A DNA stretch of 34,335 bases from contig WTIZ01000019.1 of assembly GCA_011525035.1 (NCBI GenBank), positions 1 to 34,335 on the forward strand, in the 5' to 3' direction. Both the position numbers and the translations under genes were made by a program. Shown here in pieces: positions 26,044 to 34,297 of this stretch. The notes below the pieces were generated by a model. The model had not been told where the DNA came from. It searched no databases and was given only the letters and a program-made list of their open reading frames with translations. The stretch is from Cryomorphaceae bacterium. Lineage in GTDB: Bacteria > Bacteroidota > Bacteroidia > Flavobacteriales > Schleiferiaceae. Position 1 is the stretch's first letter, and the number at the start of each line of letters is the position of its first letter.

Positions 26044-28077
26044 TTATTCAGTTCGTAGGTCATAACGCCATCCTGCATAAAGTTGGCGTCCCATGATTGG
26101 CCCCCAAACGATGGAAGCGTCGAATCTGTCCTCAAAGGGCAAGTCTCCGCCCAGCACTGGGTCTAATTGGCGAACATTTAGGGCATTTTGAAGTCCGACA
26201 TATACTTGGCCAAACTTGCGGCCCTCTTTGCTTATTTGGAAACCAAGCATAGTGAATGAAGGACTTCTCTTGGCATAGCCGACATCCGGCAGGCGCTGTG
26301 AGCTGTTGTAGGTAGCGTTGATTTCAAGTCCTACACCATTACGACTAGAATAGCTGGTTCCGAGATAAATCAAATGCGGAACATTCAAAATCACATCTTC
26401 TAGTCCATTTCCAATGGTTACACCACTTAAATCCCTTTGCTTAGCTTCTTGGTAACGGTAAGCCGCCTTGACCATCGTTCTATGGATAAGCTCATACTGT
26501 GCTCCGATCTGATAAGACAAAGCGTAGGGTCTGTTCACGGTATTCTGAACGAGAGAGACAATAGCAGAGTCTGCGCTGTAGTCAAAGTCAAAGATGACCT
26601 TGGAATCAAACGTATTTAGATACACATCGGCATACCACTGAAGTTCCTTGTAAAATACATCTTGAGTCCAAGTGACTCCTGCACCTAATGTGGTGCTTTT
26701 TTCAATAGGCATGTCAAGGCCTTCGGGGGTTTCTAGGTTCGTAAAGTTGAATCCGCGACTGTTTGCCATATATCCCATGTATTCTGCTCCAAGTGTGGCA
26801 ATACGGTAGGATCTGCTCGCTTGCGTTCGCAGCGCCCAAGGTCCAATGTTGTATTTAACATGGAGGCGAGGAACGTAGAAAAATTTGGCGTCATTACCGG
26901 TATATAAACCGTCCACACGCTGACCTAAAATCATGCTTAACCCTTGGCCGTCGGGCGAGGTGATAAAACTATACTCGCCATAGGCACCTGCGACCATTGC
27001 GCTGTAGCTGCCGTTTCTATTCCAGAGTTGTTGTTCAATCGCAAAGGCATTCAAATCTAGTCCGCCTTTGAAGGTGTGCCTCGTGTCCCACAAATTGTCT
27101 TGGAAAATCAGGTTTCCATACAGGCGTTGCTCTTTTCCGGTAAACGGCAGGTTACCAAAGTAACTGTCAAGATCTTGGTAGGTGGCCGAGAATTGTGTCC
27201 CAATACTGCGATTGATACCTCCGTCAAGAAAATAGCCGCGTTTGGCCCACAGCTCATAGCGTTCGGTTTGTAATTCGTGCGACCAAATTGGAACCAGCGT
27301 TGGGTATCCATAGAGGGTGCTACCTCCTATGTTTTTGATAGCACTTGCTTTTACTCCAAATTGGGCTTCACTGTTTTTTCCGCTGTGCTTCCATGCATTT
27401 TGAACAAATACGTGTTGCGATAATGGGGCATCTAAATAGCCGTCGTTGTTATTGTCCCAGCGAAAGAGTTGCTGGCGGCCATGAACCATTACGTTTGATG
27501 ACCACTTTGGACTCTGATGCCATGTATAAATCGCGTTTTGCTCAAACCTACCCGGTCCAGCGAAGAGATTGTAATGTGCCTTTTGCTTCGTAAAGCTTGG
27601 TCTCAACTCATAATTGATCTGGCCACTCATTGCTCCCGCACCATTAACCACACTACCCGGTCCTTTGGTCAACTGAATACTCTGGATCCAGGCACCAGGA
27701 ATGAGTGCCAATCCTAAAACTGAGGAAAGTCCACCCATCGTCTGAAGATTACCCCGAGTATAAAGCGCGTAGGGGCCTTCTAGTCCTAATAGTTTGATTT
27801 GACGAGTACCCGTAACTGCATCGGTAAATGATGCAGAGATAGAAGCGTTGGTCTCAAAACTCTCGCTGAGGTCACAGCATGCTGCTTTGCGCAACTCTAC
27901 TTCTGAAATTAACTCTTGGCTCAGAATAGATTTACTGGAAATGCTCACACCAGGGTCACGCTCGATAGATACTTCATCAAGCGTTTCGAACAATTGAATA
28001 CTCGATGTATCCACTTGTCCCCACAAGAAGAAAGGGAATAGCCCGAGGAGGACTACCCGAAGAAATAAAGAATTCAT
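26044..28077 (-). CDS. TonB-dependent outer membrane receptor, metal-locus type
   Basis: This is a 677-residue outer membrane receptor: a signal peptide (ending near LWGQ, residue 21), a plug domain at about 45-160 containing GTRQIKLLGLEGPYALYTRG and the KGPGSVVNGAGAMSGQIN segment, then a 22-strand barrel to the C-terminus. The plug carries adjacent cysteines Cys67-Cys68 in ELRKAACCDLSESFETN, a motif I associate with a Bacteroidota receptor clade encoded beside HMA-domain proteins. The usual N-terminal carboxypeptidase-regulatory-like domain is missing. The gene starts 6 bp after the HMA gene, so it is the last gene of a three-gene operon. Import of copper or a copper complex is inferred from context; the substrate has not been shown. 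Confidence 0.88.
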   Translation of the reverse strand: MNSLFLRVVLLGLFPFFLWGQVDTSSIQLFETLDEVSIERDPGVSISSKSILSQELISEVELRKAACCDLSESFETNASISASFTDAVTGTRQIKLLGLEGPYALYTRGNLQTMGGLSSVLGLALIPGAWIQSIQLTKGPGSVVNGAGAMSGQINYELRPSFTKQKAHYNLFAGPGRFEQNAIYTWHQSPKWSSNVMVHGRQQLFRWDNNNDGYLDAPLSQHVFVQNAWKHSGKNSEAQFGVKASAIKNIGGSTLYGYPTLVPIWSHELQTERYELWAKRGYFLDGGINRSIGTQFSATYQDLDSYFGNLPFTGKEQRLYGNLIFQDNLWDTRHTFKGGLDLNAFAIEQQLWNRNGSYSAMVAGAYGEYSFITSPDGQGLSMILGQRVDGLYTGNDAKFFYVPRLHVKYNIGPWALRTQASRSYRIATLGAEYMGYMANSRGFNFTNLETPEGLDMPIEKSTTLGAGVTWTQDVFYKELQWYADVYLNTFDSKVIFDFDYSADSAIVSLVQNTVNRPYALSYQIGAQYELIHRTMVKAAYRYQEAKQRDLSGVTIGNGLEDVILNVPHLIYLGTSYSSRNGVGLEINATYNSSQRLPDVGYAKRSPSFTMLGFQISKEGRKFGQVYVGLQNALNVRQLDPVLGGDLPFEDRFDASIVWGPIMGRQLYAGWRYDLRTE

Positions 28078-28083
28078 CGTTCC

Positions 28084-28470
28084 TTATTTTTTCTCCTCTG
28101 TGCAAAGTGCGTCGCCTAGCCCGTGATTGGCTCTTAGGCCTTCATCACGATAGCGGCAGCAACCGTGAATGTTCGCATATTGCTCATCAGTAGCTATAGC
28201 GCCTTTGACATCGTGACCTGCCTCATTAATTGAAGCAATGATTTCTTCTTTGCTGACTTTATCATTACGAAATACAAGGTCAAGCTGGTGGGTTTCTTTA
28301 TCCCAGTTGACTTTTTTGACACCGGGTAAGTAGGCCGCATTCTCAATGCGCTGCTTACACATGCCACACAGGCCGTCTACTTCAAGTGAAGTTTCCGTGA
28401 TTTTAGATTGTGCAGTTGAGTTAAGGGTCATTGCTACCACTGCAAGTAGCGAGAAAATATACTTTTTCAT
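28084..28470 (-). CDS. Secreted heavy-metal-associated (HMA) domain protein
   Basis: This is a 128-residue protein with a signal peptide (MKKYIFSLLAVVAMTLNSTA) and an HMA ferredoxin-like fold (about residues 24-92). The metal-binding loop reads GLCGMCKQRIE, giving a CxxC pair at Cys35 and Cys38; it is shifted from the usual GMTCxxC. The fold continues with PGVKKVNWDKET and INEAGHDV. After the domain is a tail with HGCCRYRD (His102, Cys104, Cys105) and Cys123, an extra potential ligand set. HMA proteins bind Cu(I) or similar ions; a periplasmic carrier between receptor and inner membrane is inferred. It sits between the HYC_CC_PP gene (47-bp gap) and the TonB receptor gene (6-bp gap). Confidence 0.88.
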   Translation of the reverse strand: MKKYIFSLLAVVAMTLNSTAQSKITETSLEVDGLCGMCKQRIENAAYLPGVKKVNWDKETHQLDLVFRNDKVSKEEIIASINEAGHDVKGAIATDEQYANIHGCCRYRDEGLRANHGLGDALCTEEKK

Positions 28471-28492
28471 TGTTTAAATACTATCGTTGATA

Positions 28493-28515
28493 CTTGTTTT
28501 CGGGCGGTAAACAAG
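28493..28515. repeat. Inverted repeat upstream of HMA gene
   Basis: CTTGTTT and AAACAAG form 7-bp perfect arms around a 9-base spacer (28500-28508), in the 47-bp gap between the HYC_CC_PP and HMA genes. There is no T-run on either side, so it is not a standard terminator; an operator or RNA hairpin is possible. Confidence 0.45.
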
Positions 28516-28517
28516 GT

Positions 28518-28934
28518 CTACGAATAAACAATGATTTGTTGAAGTCGTAAATAGAGTGGAGGCCCGTTTGTTAAAATTGGGCCTCGTGTAGAATGAACCG
28601 CTGATTGGTGGTTCGAATACAACACCACAGACTTACGAGCGGTTGATGTTGTGAATATCGTAGTAAGCTCTTCCTGCGAAACAGTGGTATCGTCCAAATC
28701 TACATGAGAGGTAATGCAACAATCCTCTTCCTCAGCAGAAGTCGGTGCTTTTGGTGCAGGCGCTTCGCAATGTGTAGCTGTGGCATGGCAGCACGATGGG
28801 GTGCTGTGATGGTCTTCATGTGCAATGCTTAAATGCATGTTCTGTTCGTGCCCGCAGAAGTGCAATAGGGCAGGTGTCCCAGTACTCACTAGGGCATAAA
28901 ACAATGTAAATATGAGAGTTACAATGCGACGCAT
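28518..28934 (-). CDS. HYC_CC_PP family small secreted protein (putative metal binding)
   Basis: This is a 138-residue protein with a hydrophobic leader (RRIVTLIFTLFYALVSTGTP) followed at once by HFCGHE (His25, Cys27, His29). It has Cys48-Cys49, Cys72-Cys73 in EEDCCITS, and a C-terminal GPPLYLRLQQ (Pro125-Pro126). The order H-(Y/F)-C, C-C, P-P is the hallmark that names the family; here the Tyr is Phe. Several histidines (34, 39, 42, 43, 50, 55) strengthen the case for metal binding. The family has no known function as far as I know. It is the first gene of the operon with the HMA and TonB receptor genes. Its promoter ends only 4 bases before the ATG. Confidence 0.78.
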   Translation of the reverse strand: MRRIVTLIFTLFYALVSTGTPALLHFCGHEQNMHLSIAHEDHHSTPSCCHATATHCEAPAPKAPTSAEEEDCCITSHVDLDDTTVSQEELTTIFTTSTARKSVVLYSNHQSAVHSTRGPILTNGPPLYLRLQQIIVYS

Positions 28935-28938
28935 GTGA

Positions 28939-28967
28939 CAAAATTAACCAATACCTTTGAGATACAA
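28939..28967 (-). promoter_or_regulatory. Promoter of the HYC_CC_PP-HMA-TonB operon
   Basis: On the minus strand, TTG (28965-28967) is followed by an 18-base spacer and TAATTTTG (28939-28946), an exact TAnnTTTG match with good spacing. Only four bases separate the -7 element from the ATG, which predicts a leaderless or near-leaderless mRNA. Its spacer contains the purT -7 element on the other strand. Confidence 0.65.
28952..28959 (+). promoter_or_regulatory. Bacteroidota-type -7 element (TACCTTTG) for purT
   Basis: TACCTTTG is an exact TAnnTTTG match 18 bases before the purT ATG at 28978. No -33 TTG is seen at the usual distance. It rules against the longer in-frame start at 28957. Confidence 0.6.
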
Positions 28968-28977
28968 TATTCGTACC

Positions 28978-30138
28978 ATGAAGAAAGTGATGATGTTGGG
29001 CTCCGGGGAGCTCGGAAAAGAAGTTGTAATTGCCTTGCAGAGACTCGGATGTACGGTCATTGCTTGTGATGCCTATGAAGGAGCGCCAGCGATGCAAGTT
29101 GCCGATGGGTTTGAGGTTTTTTCAATGCTCGATGGCGATGCCTTAGAAAGAGCTGTCCGAAAGCATTCTCCCGACATCATTGTTCCTGAGGTGGAGAGTA
29201 TTCGTACGGACAAGTTGTACGAATTTGAAGGGGAGGGCATCCAGGTAACACCCTCGGCCAAGGCAGCGAACTTCACAATGAACAGAAAGTTAATTCGCGA
29301 TTTAGCGGCTAAGGACTTGGGTCTTCGCACAGCACCGTACGCCTATGCTACAAACATTGAAGAATTTGAATCGGCTGTTGAAGAAATAGGCTTGCCTTGT
29401 GTTGTGAAGCCTTTGATGTCGAGTTCCGGTAAAGGGCAAAGCGTGGTGAAGGATGCCAGTGAGCTTGAGGCTGCATTTAACTACGCAATGGAAGGAAGTC
29501 GTGGAGACCTGAAAGAGATCATCGTAGAGGGTTTTATTGATTTCCACACCGAGATTACACTACTAACGGTAACACAGAAAGAAGGAGAGACTTTGTTCTG
29601 TGCGCCGATTGGCCACCGACAAGAACGTGGCGATTATCAAGAAAGCTGGCAACCTTGTGCTATGGATGATGCACAGCTTGAGGAAGCTCAGGATATGGCG
29701 AGAAAGGTCACACAGGCCCTCGGTGGAGCAGGTATCTGGGGTATTGAATTTTTCCTGGGTCATGATGCTGTTTACTTCTCCGAATTGAGTCCGCGCCCTC
29801 ACGATACAGGAATGGTGACACTCGCTGGCACACAGAATTTCAATGAATTTGAGTTGCACGCACGCGCACTTTTGGGCTTGAACATTCCAGCCATAGAACT
29901 CAGATACCCAGGTGTAAGTGCTGTGGTGCTCGCAGAAAAAGAGGGTGTTCCTGTGTATTCTGGAATGGAATTGGCGGCAGCACAGCCTCAGGCAGATTTT
30001 AAGATTTTCGGAAAGCCAACTACTCGGCCGTACCGCAGAATGGCGGTTGCCTTAGCCTACGACAGAACTGGTAAGGAAACAATGGGTGCAATGCGCGAGC
30101 GCGCAGCAAACATTGCCGCAATGATTAAAGTGCATTAA
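28978..30138 (+). CDS. purT: Formate-dependent phosphoribosylglycinamide formyltransferase 2
   Basis: This is a 386-residue ATP-grasp enzyme that makes formyl-GAR from GAR, formate and ATP in purine synthesis, an alternative to folate-dependent PurN. The N-terminal preATP-grasp domain starts [10 protein letters not shown]. The ATP-grasp core has [13 protein letters not shown] (the P-loop-like nucleotide site), IWGIEFFL, and the Mg-binding [14 protein letters not shown]. Length matches E. coli PurT (392). The open frame begins at 28957, but the ATG at 28978 fits both the family and the -7 element. Its stop overlaps the convergent regulator gene by 14 bp, and it is divergent from the metal locus. 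Confidence 0.96.
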   Translation: MKKVMMLGSGELGKEVVIALQRLGCTVIACDAYEGAPAMQVADGFEVFSMLDGDALERAVRKHSPDIIVPEVESIRTDKLYEFEGEGIQVTPSAKAANFTMNRKLIRDLAAKDLGLRTAPYAYATNIEEFESAVEEIGLPCVVKPLMSSSGKGQSVVKDASELEAAFNYAMEGSRGDLKEIIVEGFIDFHTEITLLTVTQKEGETLFCAPIGHRQERGDYQESWQPCAMDDAQLEEAQDMARKVTQALGGAGIWGIEFFLGHDAVYFSELSPRPHDTGMVTLAGTQNFNEFELHARALLGLNIPAIELRYPGVSAVVLAEKEGVPVYSGMELAAAQPQADFKIFGKPTTRPYRRMAVALAYDRTGKETMGAMRERAANIAAMIKVH

Positions 30139-31084
30139 CCTTTTCGCGGATACTTTCAATAAACTCGTGTGCAGTGGCTTGTTCCAAAGCATCGATCGTT
30201 TGACCCTCTAGTTTATGATAACGGAGTCCTCTGCGGAATGCCTCGACGATGGACGGGTTCGAACTCTTCATGTAGTTAATGGAGCCGTAAGAGAACATCA
30301 CTTCACTGTGGTTGGGTCCAATTTCTAGTAATGCCCCATCGCTAAGGGTGAGGTAGTTACACAGCACCATCTGGTAGGCCTTGCCTTCTTTGGTTTGTTC
30401 GCTCAAGATGTTTTTGAGCAGCTTATCGAGTACCGCGTGCAACTCTTCTTTGAGTTGGTTTTTTACGCGATCTGACATTCTTGAATTGTTACTGACGTAA
30501 CGAATTTGACCAATAAGGTTGTCGAACGCACCTGCCACCCAGAACTCTGTGCTTTTAATGCCTTCGCTGAGTTTTGTGAGTTCCTGTCCTTTGTGTATCA
30601 GGGCTTGAGGAATCGCAAGTGGATCAAATCGTTCGTGACGACGCATGTTTTCCATCACCCACAGATAATAGCGAAAAGCACTCAACCCAGGCTGGTCCAT
30701 ATAACGGTACAAGGGCACTTCTTTGGCCGTGAAGTACAACTGAGCATTCGGCTGTGTCAGGGCCAATTCTAAATTCTTCCGCGTATTTTCCAAATAGAAA
30801 TCGATGTCGCCATAATCCTTGATTGGAGGAAGGGTTGTACAAACGACTACCTGGCTGTTCTCTTCAGGCCTTGAGCGCAGTGCATCAATACTTATGGAAA
30901 AATGATTGGCCAATTTTACCATTTCATCCGCCGTTAGTGGCGTAGCACCAGTGCGCTTGCGGTAAAGTGAAGCGCGCGAGCAACCCAACACCGCCATAAG
31001 GTCAGCGGTAATCTTTGATTTGCCTTTGGTTGAGCTGAAAATCTGCTCAAACAATTGTTGTTGAAAGGCGTTGGGTTGAAACAT
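30125..31084 (-). CDS. Helix-turn-helix transcriptional regulator, uncharacterised
   Basis: This is a 319-residue protein. The N-terminal part (about residues 20-75) is a DNA-binding helix-turn-helix of the XRE-like kind ([22 protein letters not shown], followed by [20 protein letters not shown]). The remaining 240 or so residues are mostly helical with no motif I can name ([50 protein letters not shown]), and could form a ligand or dimer domain. The start is the ATG at 31084; the frame extends to 31105 but [12 protein letters not shown] is the more natural N-terminus. It is divergent from the GNAT-like acyltransferase with a 43-bp gap. The 3' end overlaps purT by 14 bp. The targets are unknown. 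Confidence 0.7.
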   Translation of the reverse strand: MFQPNAFQQQLFEQIFSSTKGKSKITADLMAVLGCSRASLYRKRTGATPLTADEMVKLANHFSISIDALRSRPEENSQVVVCTTLPPIKDYGDIDFYLENTRKNLELALTQPNAQLYFTAKEVPLYRYMDQPGLSAFRYYLWVMENMRRHERFDPLAIPQALIHKGQELTKLSEGIKSTEFWVAGAFDNLIGQIRYVSNNSRMSDRVKNQLKEELHAVLDKLLKNILSEQTKEGKAYQMVLCNYLTLSDGALLEIGPNHSEVMFSYGSINYMKSSNPSIVEAFRRGLRYHKLEGQTIDALEQATAHEFIESIREKVNAL

Positions 31085-31114
31085 GGTTGTATAGAATGTT
31101 ACCATAAATGTATC

Positions 31115-31122
31115 TATTTTTG
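31115..31122 (+). promoter_or_regulatory. Bacteroidota-type -7 element (TATTTTTG) for the GNAT-like gene
   Basis: TATTTTTG is an exact TAnnTTTG match only 5 bases before the ATG at 31128, implying a leaderless or very short 5' leader. The spacing to a -33 TTG is not clear (TGTATAG lies upstream). Confidence 0.45.
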
Positions 31123-31127
31123 GCGCA

Positions 31128-32066
31128 ATGAGTCAAACCCCTCCGAAATCTTCTAAATTTTCCCAGATGCCTGGGAAAGTACTAAGCCATCCAAAGACCG
31201 GAGAGGAACTCCTGTTTTCTGCGCCAAGTTTTCGAAAAGGCAATTCGAGTTTCCTGAAGAGCCGCGGTTTACAATTGTTAAATGCATTAGCCGCTTTGAA
31301 AGTCCAAGTGGTAGGGAGTTTTTGGTTGCCTGGAATGCACCTATATACTCCTGAGCAACTCGAGGATATGCGCACTATCCCAGGAGTGCCTAACCATTCT
31401 TTATTTGTAGGAACATCCGATGCACCAGTCGCAGCTAAGAATTGGTACAGCTTTCAGGGTGATCCATTAATGGTTGTGGAGAACAGATGGGACAGTGTTG
31501 AGGAGTATGTGGCCAGCTTTAAAAAGAAATACCGCGCTCGTTACCGTAAAGCAATGGAATTGAACGAGAGTTTGGAGACATTTTACGTGAGTTCCGAGCG
31601 GGATTTTCAGGAATGCTGCGCAATGTTTCAAGCAACTTTAGCCCCGAAGGTGGCTGCTTTGCCAGATAATCTGTCTGTTTTGCTAGAAGGATTTGGCCAT
31701 TGGTTTGGCGATTCTTATCAAGTGCTTGCTGCACAAAAAAACGGTCAGATAGTTGGCTTTATTGGATATCTAAAAGACGGCAATGTTCTCCGTGCGATGC
31801 ATTATGGTGCTTTGGATGAAGCGCCAGATGGACTGTATAGCTTGCTGATGTTTGAGGTTATTCATCGTGGTATAGAGGGCGGGTTCGCTGAGATCAATTT
31901 AGGACGTACAGCCACGGAAATAAAGAGTACCTACGGCGCTCAAGCACGAGAAAACTACTTTTCTTTCTATACGAACAAACCTGTTCTCAGGATGATCCTC
32001 AAAGTAGCACACAAGCGTTATCGCCCAAAAAGCTATACATTGAGAAGCCCGTTCAAGGCGAGTTGA
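31128..32066 (+). CDS. GNAT-like acyltransferase (BioF2/FemAB-type fold)
   Basis: This is a 312-residue cytoplasmic protein. It has the central basic FKKKYRARYRKA (131-142), which resembles the FxxKxRxxxRKA motif of the peptidogalycan-type/BioF2 acetyltransferase group, and the C-terminal NLGRTATEIKSTYGA (257-271), a typical CoA- or substrate-binding end of the GNAT fold. The middle contains VGFIGYLKDGNVLRAMHYG, the GNAT beta-strand pair. It has no signal peptide. The start ATG at 31128 is 5 bases after a -7 element. It is divergent from the HTH regulator, which may control it. The substrate is unknown; related proteins act on amino groups in cell wall or lipid precursors. Confidence 0.7.
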   Translation: MSQTPPKSSKFSQMPGKVLSHPKTGEELLFSAPSFRKGNSSFLKSRGLQLLNALAALKVQVVGSFWLPGMHLYTPEQLEDMRTIPGVPNHSLFVGTSDAPVAAKNWYSFQGDPLMVVENRWDSVEEYVASFKKKYRARYRKAMELNESLETFYVSSERDFQECCAMFQATLAPKVAALPDNLSVLLEGFGHWFGDSYQVLAAQKNGQIVGFIGYLKDGNVLRAMHYGALDEAPDGLYSLLMFEVIHRGIEGGFAEINLGRTATEIKSTYGAQARENYFSFYTNKPVLRMILKVAHKRYRPKSYTLRSPFKAS

Positions 32067-32094
32067 GAGCGGTCATTTTTCACGATAACTAGAG

Positions 32095-32874
32095 ATGTTT
32101 CAATCCTTCAGCAATTCATTTGGTAGTATTACTGTCGCCTCGATGGGTGCATCTCTCGTACGAGCTGAGCTTAACGGTAAGGAATTGCTCCACGATTTTG
32201 GCGATCAGTGGCACCAGTGGGCCGCTGGAGCGGTGATGTTTCCGTTCCCAGTGCGTATGGCATCAGGGACGGTGATGGTATTCGAAGGAACTGAATATCA
32301 TTGGCCCATCAACGATGAGAAACACCGCGCGGCGCTACACGGCTTTACGCCTTGGGAGGAATTTGAATTGGCCCAACTGCCAAATGGTATACAAGCGAGC
32401 TGGAACTATGATGGTGCAAAAGCACATTATCCTTTTCCGTGCCGATTAACCATTAGCTATACTCTTGATGAGCATGGTCTTACCCTTAGCGGACGTATAG
32501 ATAATCTTGGCGAAGCAAATTTGCCTTTTCATATGGGGTGGCATCCTTATTTCAAGACCAATGCCCCAGCGTTACACCCAGCGCCGACCCATCGATTACA
32601 GAAGAATGAAGTAAGCCATCCGGGCGAAAAGATACCTTTTGAAGGATTTGATTGGGCCGAAGAAGTGGACGGGGCATTTTTTATGGATTCTGTCGAGCTT
32701 GGGGATGTTAGTATTCAACCGCTATCCGCCATTACCCAGGTATTTCGACCTGCGGACGCCCCTTTTGTGGCTATTGAGCCAATCACAGGTCTAGGTCACC
32801 CAGATTTCCCCTGGCGCACCGTACTTCCAGGAGAAGCGGATGAGGTGATGACGACTATTCGCGTAGGGAAGTAA
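32095..32874 (+). CDS. Aldose 1-epimerase family protein
   Basis: This is a 259-residue beta-sandwich mutarotase that interconverts alpha and beta anomers of sugars such as glucose or galactose. The conserved catalytic pattern is visible: His82 in ALHGF, His150 in GWHPYF, and Glu228 in AIEPITG. It is shorter than GalM (about 345), like the YeaD/mutarotase-like group. It is convergent with the GH32 gene, whose stop overlaps its last 20 bases. Sugars released by the GH32 enzyme could be its substrate, but they are on opposite strands so co-regulation is only inferred. No exact -7 element is seen in the 28-bp gap upstream. Confidence 0.88.
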   Translation: MFQSFSNSFGSITVASMGASLVRAELNGKELLHDFGDQWHQWAAGAVMFPFPVRMASGTVMVFEGTEYHWPINDEKHRAALHGFTPWEEFELAQLPNGIQASWNYDGAKAHYPFPCRLTISYTLDEHGLTLSGRIDNLGEANLPFHMGWHPYFKTNAPALHPAPTHRLQKNEVSHPGEKIPFEGFDWAEEVDGAFFMDSVELGDVSIQPLSAITQVFRPADAPFVAIEPITGLGHPDFPWRTVLPGEADEVMTTIRVGK

Positions 32875-34297
32875 GGGTACCTTCTTTAAGTCCTTCGAAT
32901 TCCATTTTATTAAACGGTTTCTCAGGGAAGAAGGTAGCCGTCATGGCCGTCAGCCCATCGTCGGCCAACAGTTCGAGGCTCATGACGTCCATATACATCT
33001 CGTATTCAGCGCCAGTGGTTTTCCTAGGACCGCTCATGATGTTCTTGAAAGAAGGTTCGAAATCTACCAATCCGCATTTGGAGCGGTCGATGTAAATGGA
33101 ATCAACACTGGTCCAAATGTCCAGGGTGTCGCCAGCCGCAGAAGTCAATCGCAGCGACCATTGCGGCTCCGCAGAGAAATTAATTCCAAAAGTATTGGCA
33201 CCACGAAGCCCCATCGCTGGTTCGAGATTGGCTTGAAAACCAGTGCCGCCGTCTAAGCGGAACTGTTGTTTGATGTGGAATTGGCCGTCAAGCTCTACTA
33301 GAGATAGTTCTCTTGGTAAGGTCATGCTGCTACGCCACTTATAGGTAGGGACTACTTGAGCATACTCCCAATTGCTCATCCAGCCCATAAAGAGTTTTTT
33401 GCCTTGGTCAGTTGGAGCATTCCACCAATTCACGCCGGCGTAATTATCACGTCCCCAATCCATGTAGCGTTGGTCGTCGTGCTCAGCAGTGAAGGCTGTG
33501 CCGTCCCAATGACCTACGAAGTATTGCGTGCCTGATCCTCCGTTTGGCGCACCGCTGCCTATGCTAACCAGGAGGATGTCCTTACGGATGCCTTCTTCGG
33601 TAGTAAGCGAAAAGAGCTCCGGGCATTCCCAGACGCCACCGTGGTTGCCGTGTTCGCCTGAAAATTGGCTGAGAGGGCTCCAATCCAATAAATTGTCACT
33701 GCCGTAAAATGCAATTTCTTGACCCACTGTAAGGGCACATATCCACTGCGTTCCGTCCCACATCATCTTAGGGTCTCGAAAGTCTTTTAATTCCGGGTTA
33801 GGGAGGACAGGGTTGCCTTCATAAAATTCATAAGTCATCCCACCGTCAAGGCTGTAGCTGATGCCTTGGGTTTGTATGTCGCCAGGACGCTTGTGGAACG
33901 TGTACATGGCGATGACGGGAGGGGTGCTATCCACTGCCAAGCCGCTCACGTTAAAGGTGTCAATCACTGCCGACCCGCTAAAAATGTAGCCCAGGGCCGT
34001 ATCCGGATAAATAGCAATGGGGTGCTCGGTCCAATGCACCAAATCTTTCGTACTTGCGTGTCCCCAATGCATAGGTCCCCACTGATTGCCCTCAGGGTAG
34101 TATTGAAAATACAAATGGTAGGTCCCGTCTTTATAGAACATCCCGTTCGGATCATTCATCCAATGCGCCTCTGGCGAAAAGTGATAGAGCGGGCGATATA
34201 CCTCAGAAGTATCTGTACTCGTCGTTTGATTTGGGTCCAATTCCGTTGGCGCGCACGCTGTAAAATACAGAAGAGTGGCTAGAATAAAATATCTCAT
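32855..34297 (-). CDS. GH32 family lipoprotein: levanase, inulinase or sucrase type
   Basis: This is a 480-residue glycoside hydrolase family 32 enzyme that splits beta-fructosides such as levan, inulin or sucrose. The lipoprotein signal has lipobox YFTAC (Cys15). Catalytic residues are all present: Asp49 nucleophile in WMNDPNG, the stabilising RDP (Arg174-Asp175-Pro176), and the acid/base Glu224 in WECPELF. The C-terminal beta-sandwich module follows (about residue 340 on). The gene is predicted to be anchored to the outer membrane. Its ATG overlaps the stop of an upstream minus-strand gene (ATGA), so it is part of an operon that continues outside the window. It overlaps the epimerase gene by 20 bp. 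Confidence 0.93.
   Translation of the reverse strand: MRYFILATLLYFTACAPTELDPNQTTSTDTSEVYRPLYHFSPEAHWMNDPNGMFYKDGTYHLYFQYYPEGNQWGPMHWGHASTKDLVHWTEHPIAIYPDTALGYIFSGSAVIDTFNVSGLAVDSTPPVIAMYTFHKRPGDIQTQGISYSLDGGMTYEFYEGNPVLPNPELKDFRDPKMMWDGTQWICALTVGQEIAFYGSDNLLDWSPLSQFSGEHGNHGGVWECPELFSLTTEEGIRKDILLVSIGSGAPNGGSGTQYFVGHWDGTAFTAEHDDQRYMDWGRDNYAGVNWWNAPTDQGKKLFMGWMSNWEYAQVVPTYKWRSSMTLPRELSLVELDGQFHIKQQFRLDGGTGFQANLEPAMGLRGANTFGINFSAEPQWSLRLTSAAGDTLDIWTSVDSIYIDRSKCGLVDFEPSFKNIMSGPRKTTGAEYEMYMDVMSLELLADDGLTAMTATFFPEKPFNKMEFEGLKEGTLTSLRE

Noticed and set aside
28493-28515. Intrinsic terminator within the metal operon
   Set aside because: The arms are short, the loop long, and there is no U-tract on either strand.
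28957-28977. Longer purT start at 28957
   Set aside because: It falls within the -7 element; PurT proteins begin close to the MLGSGELG motif, matching the ATG at 28978.
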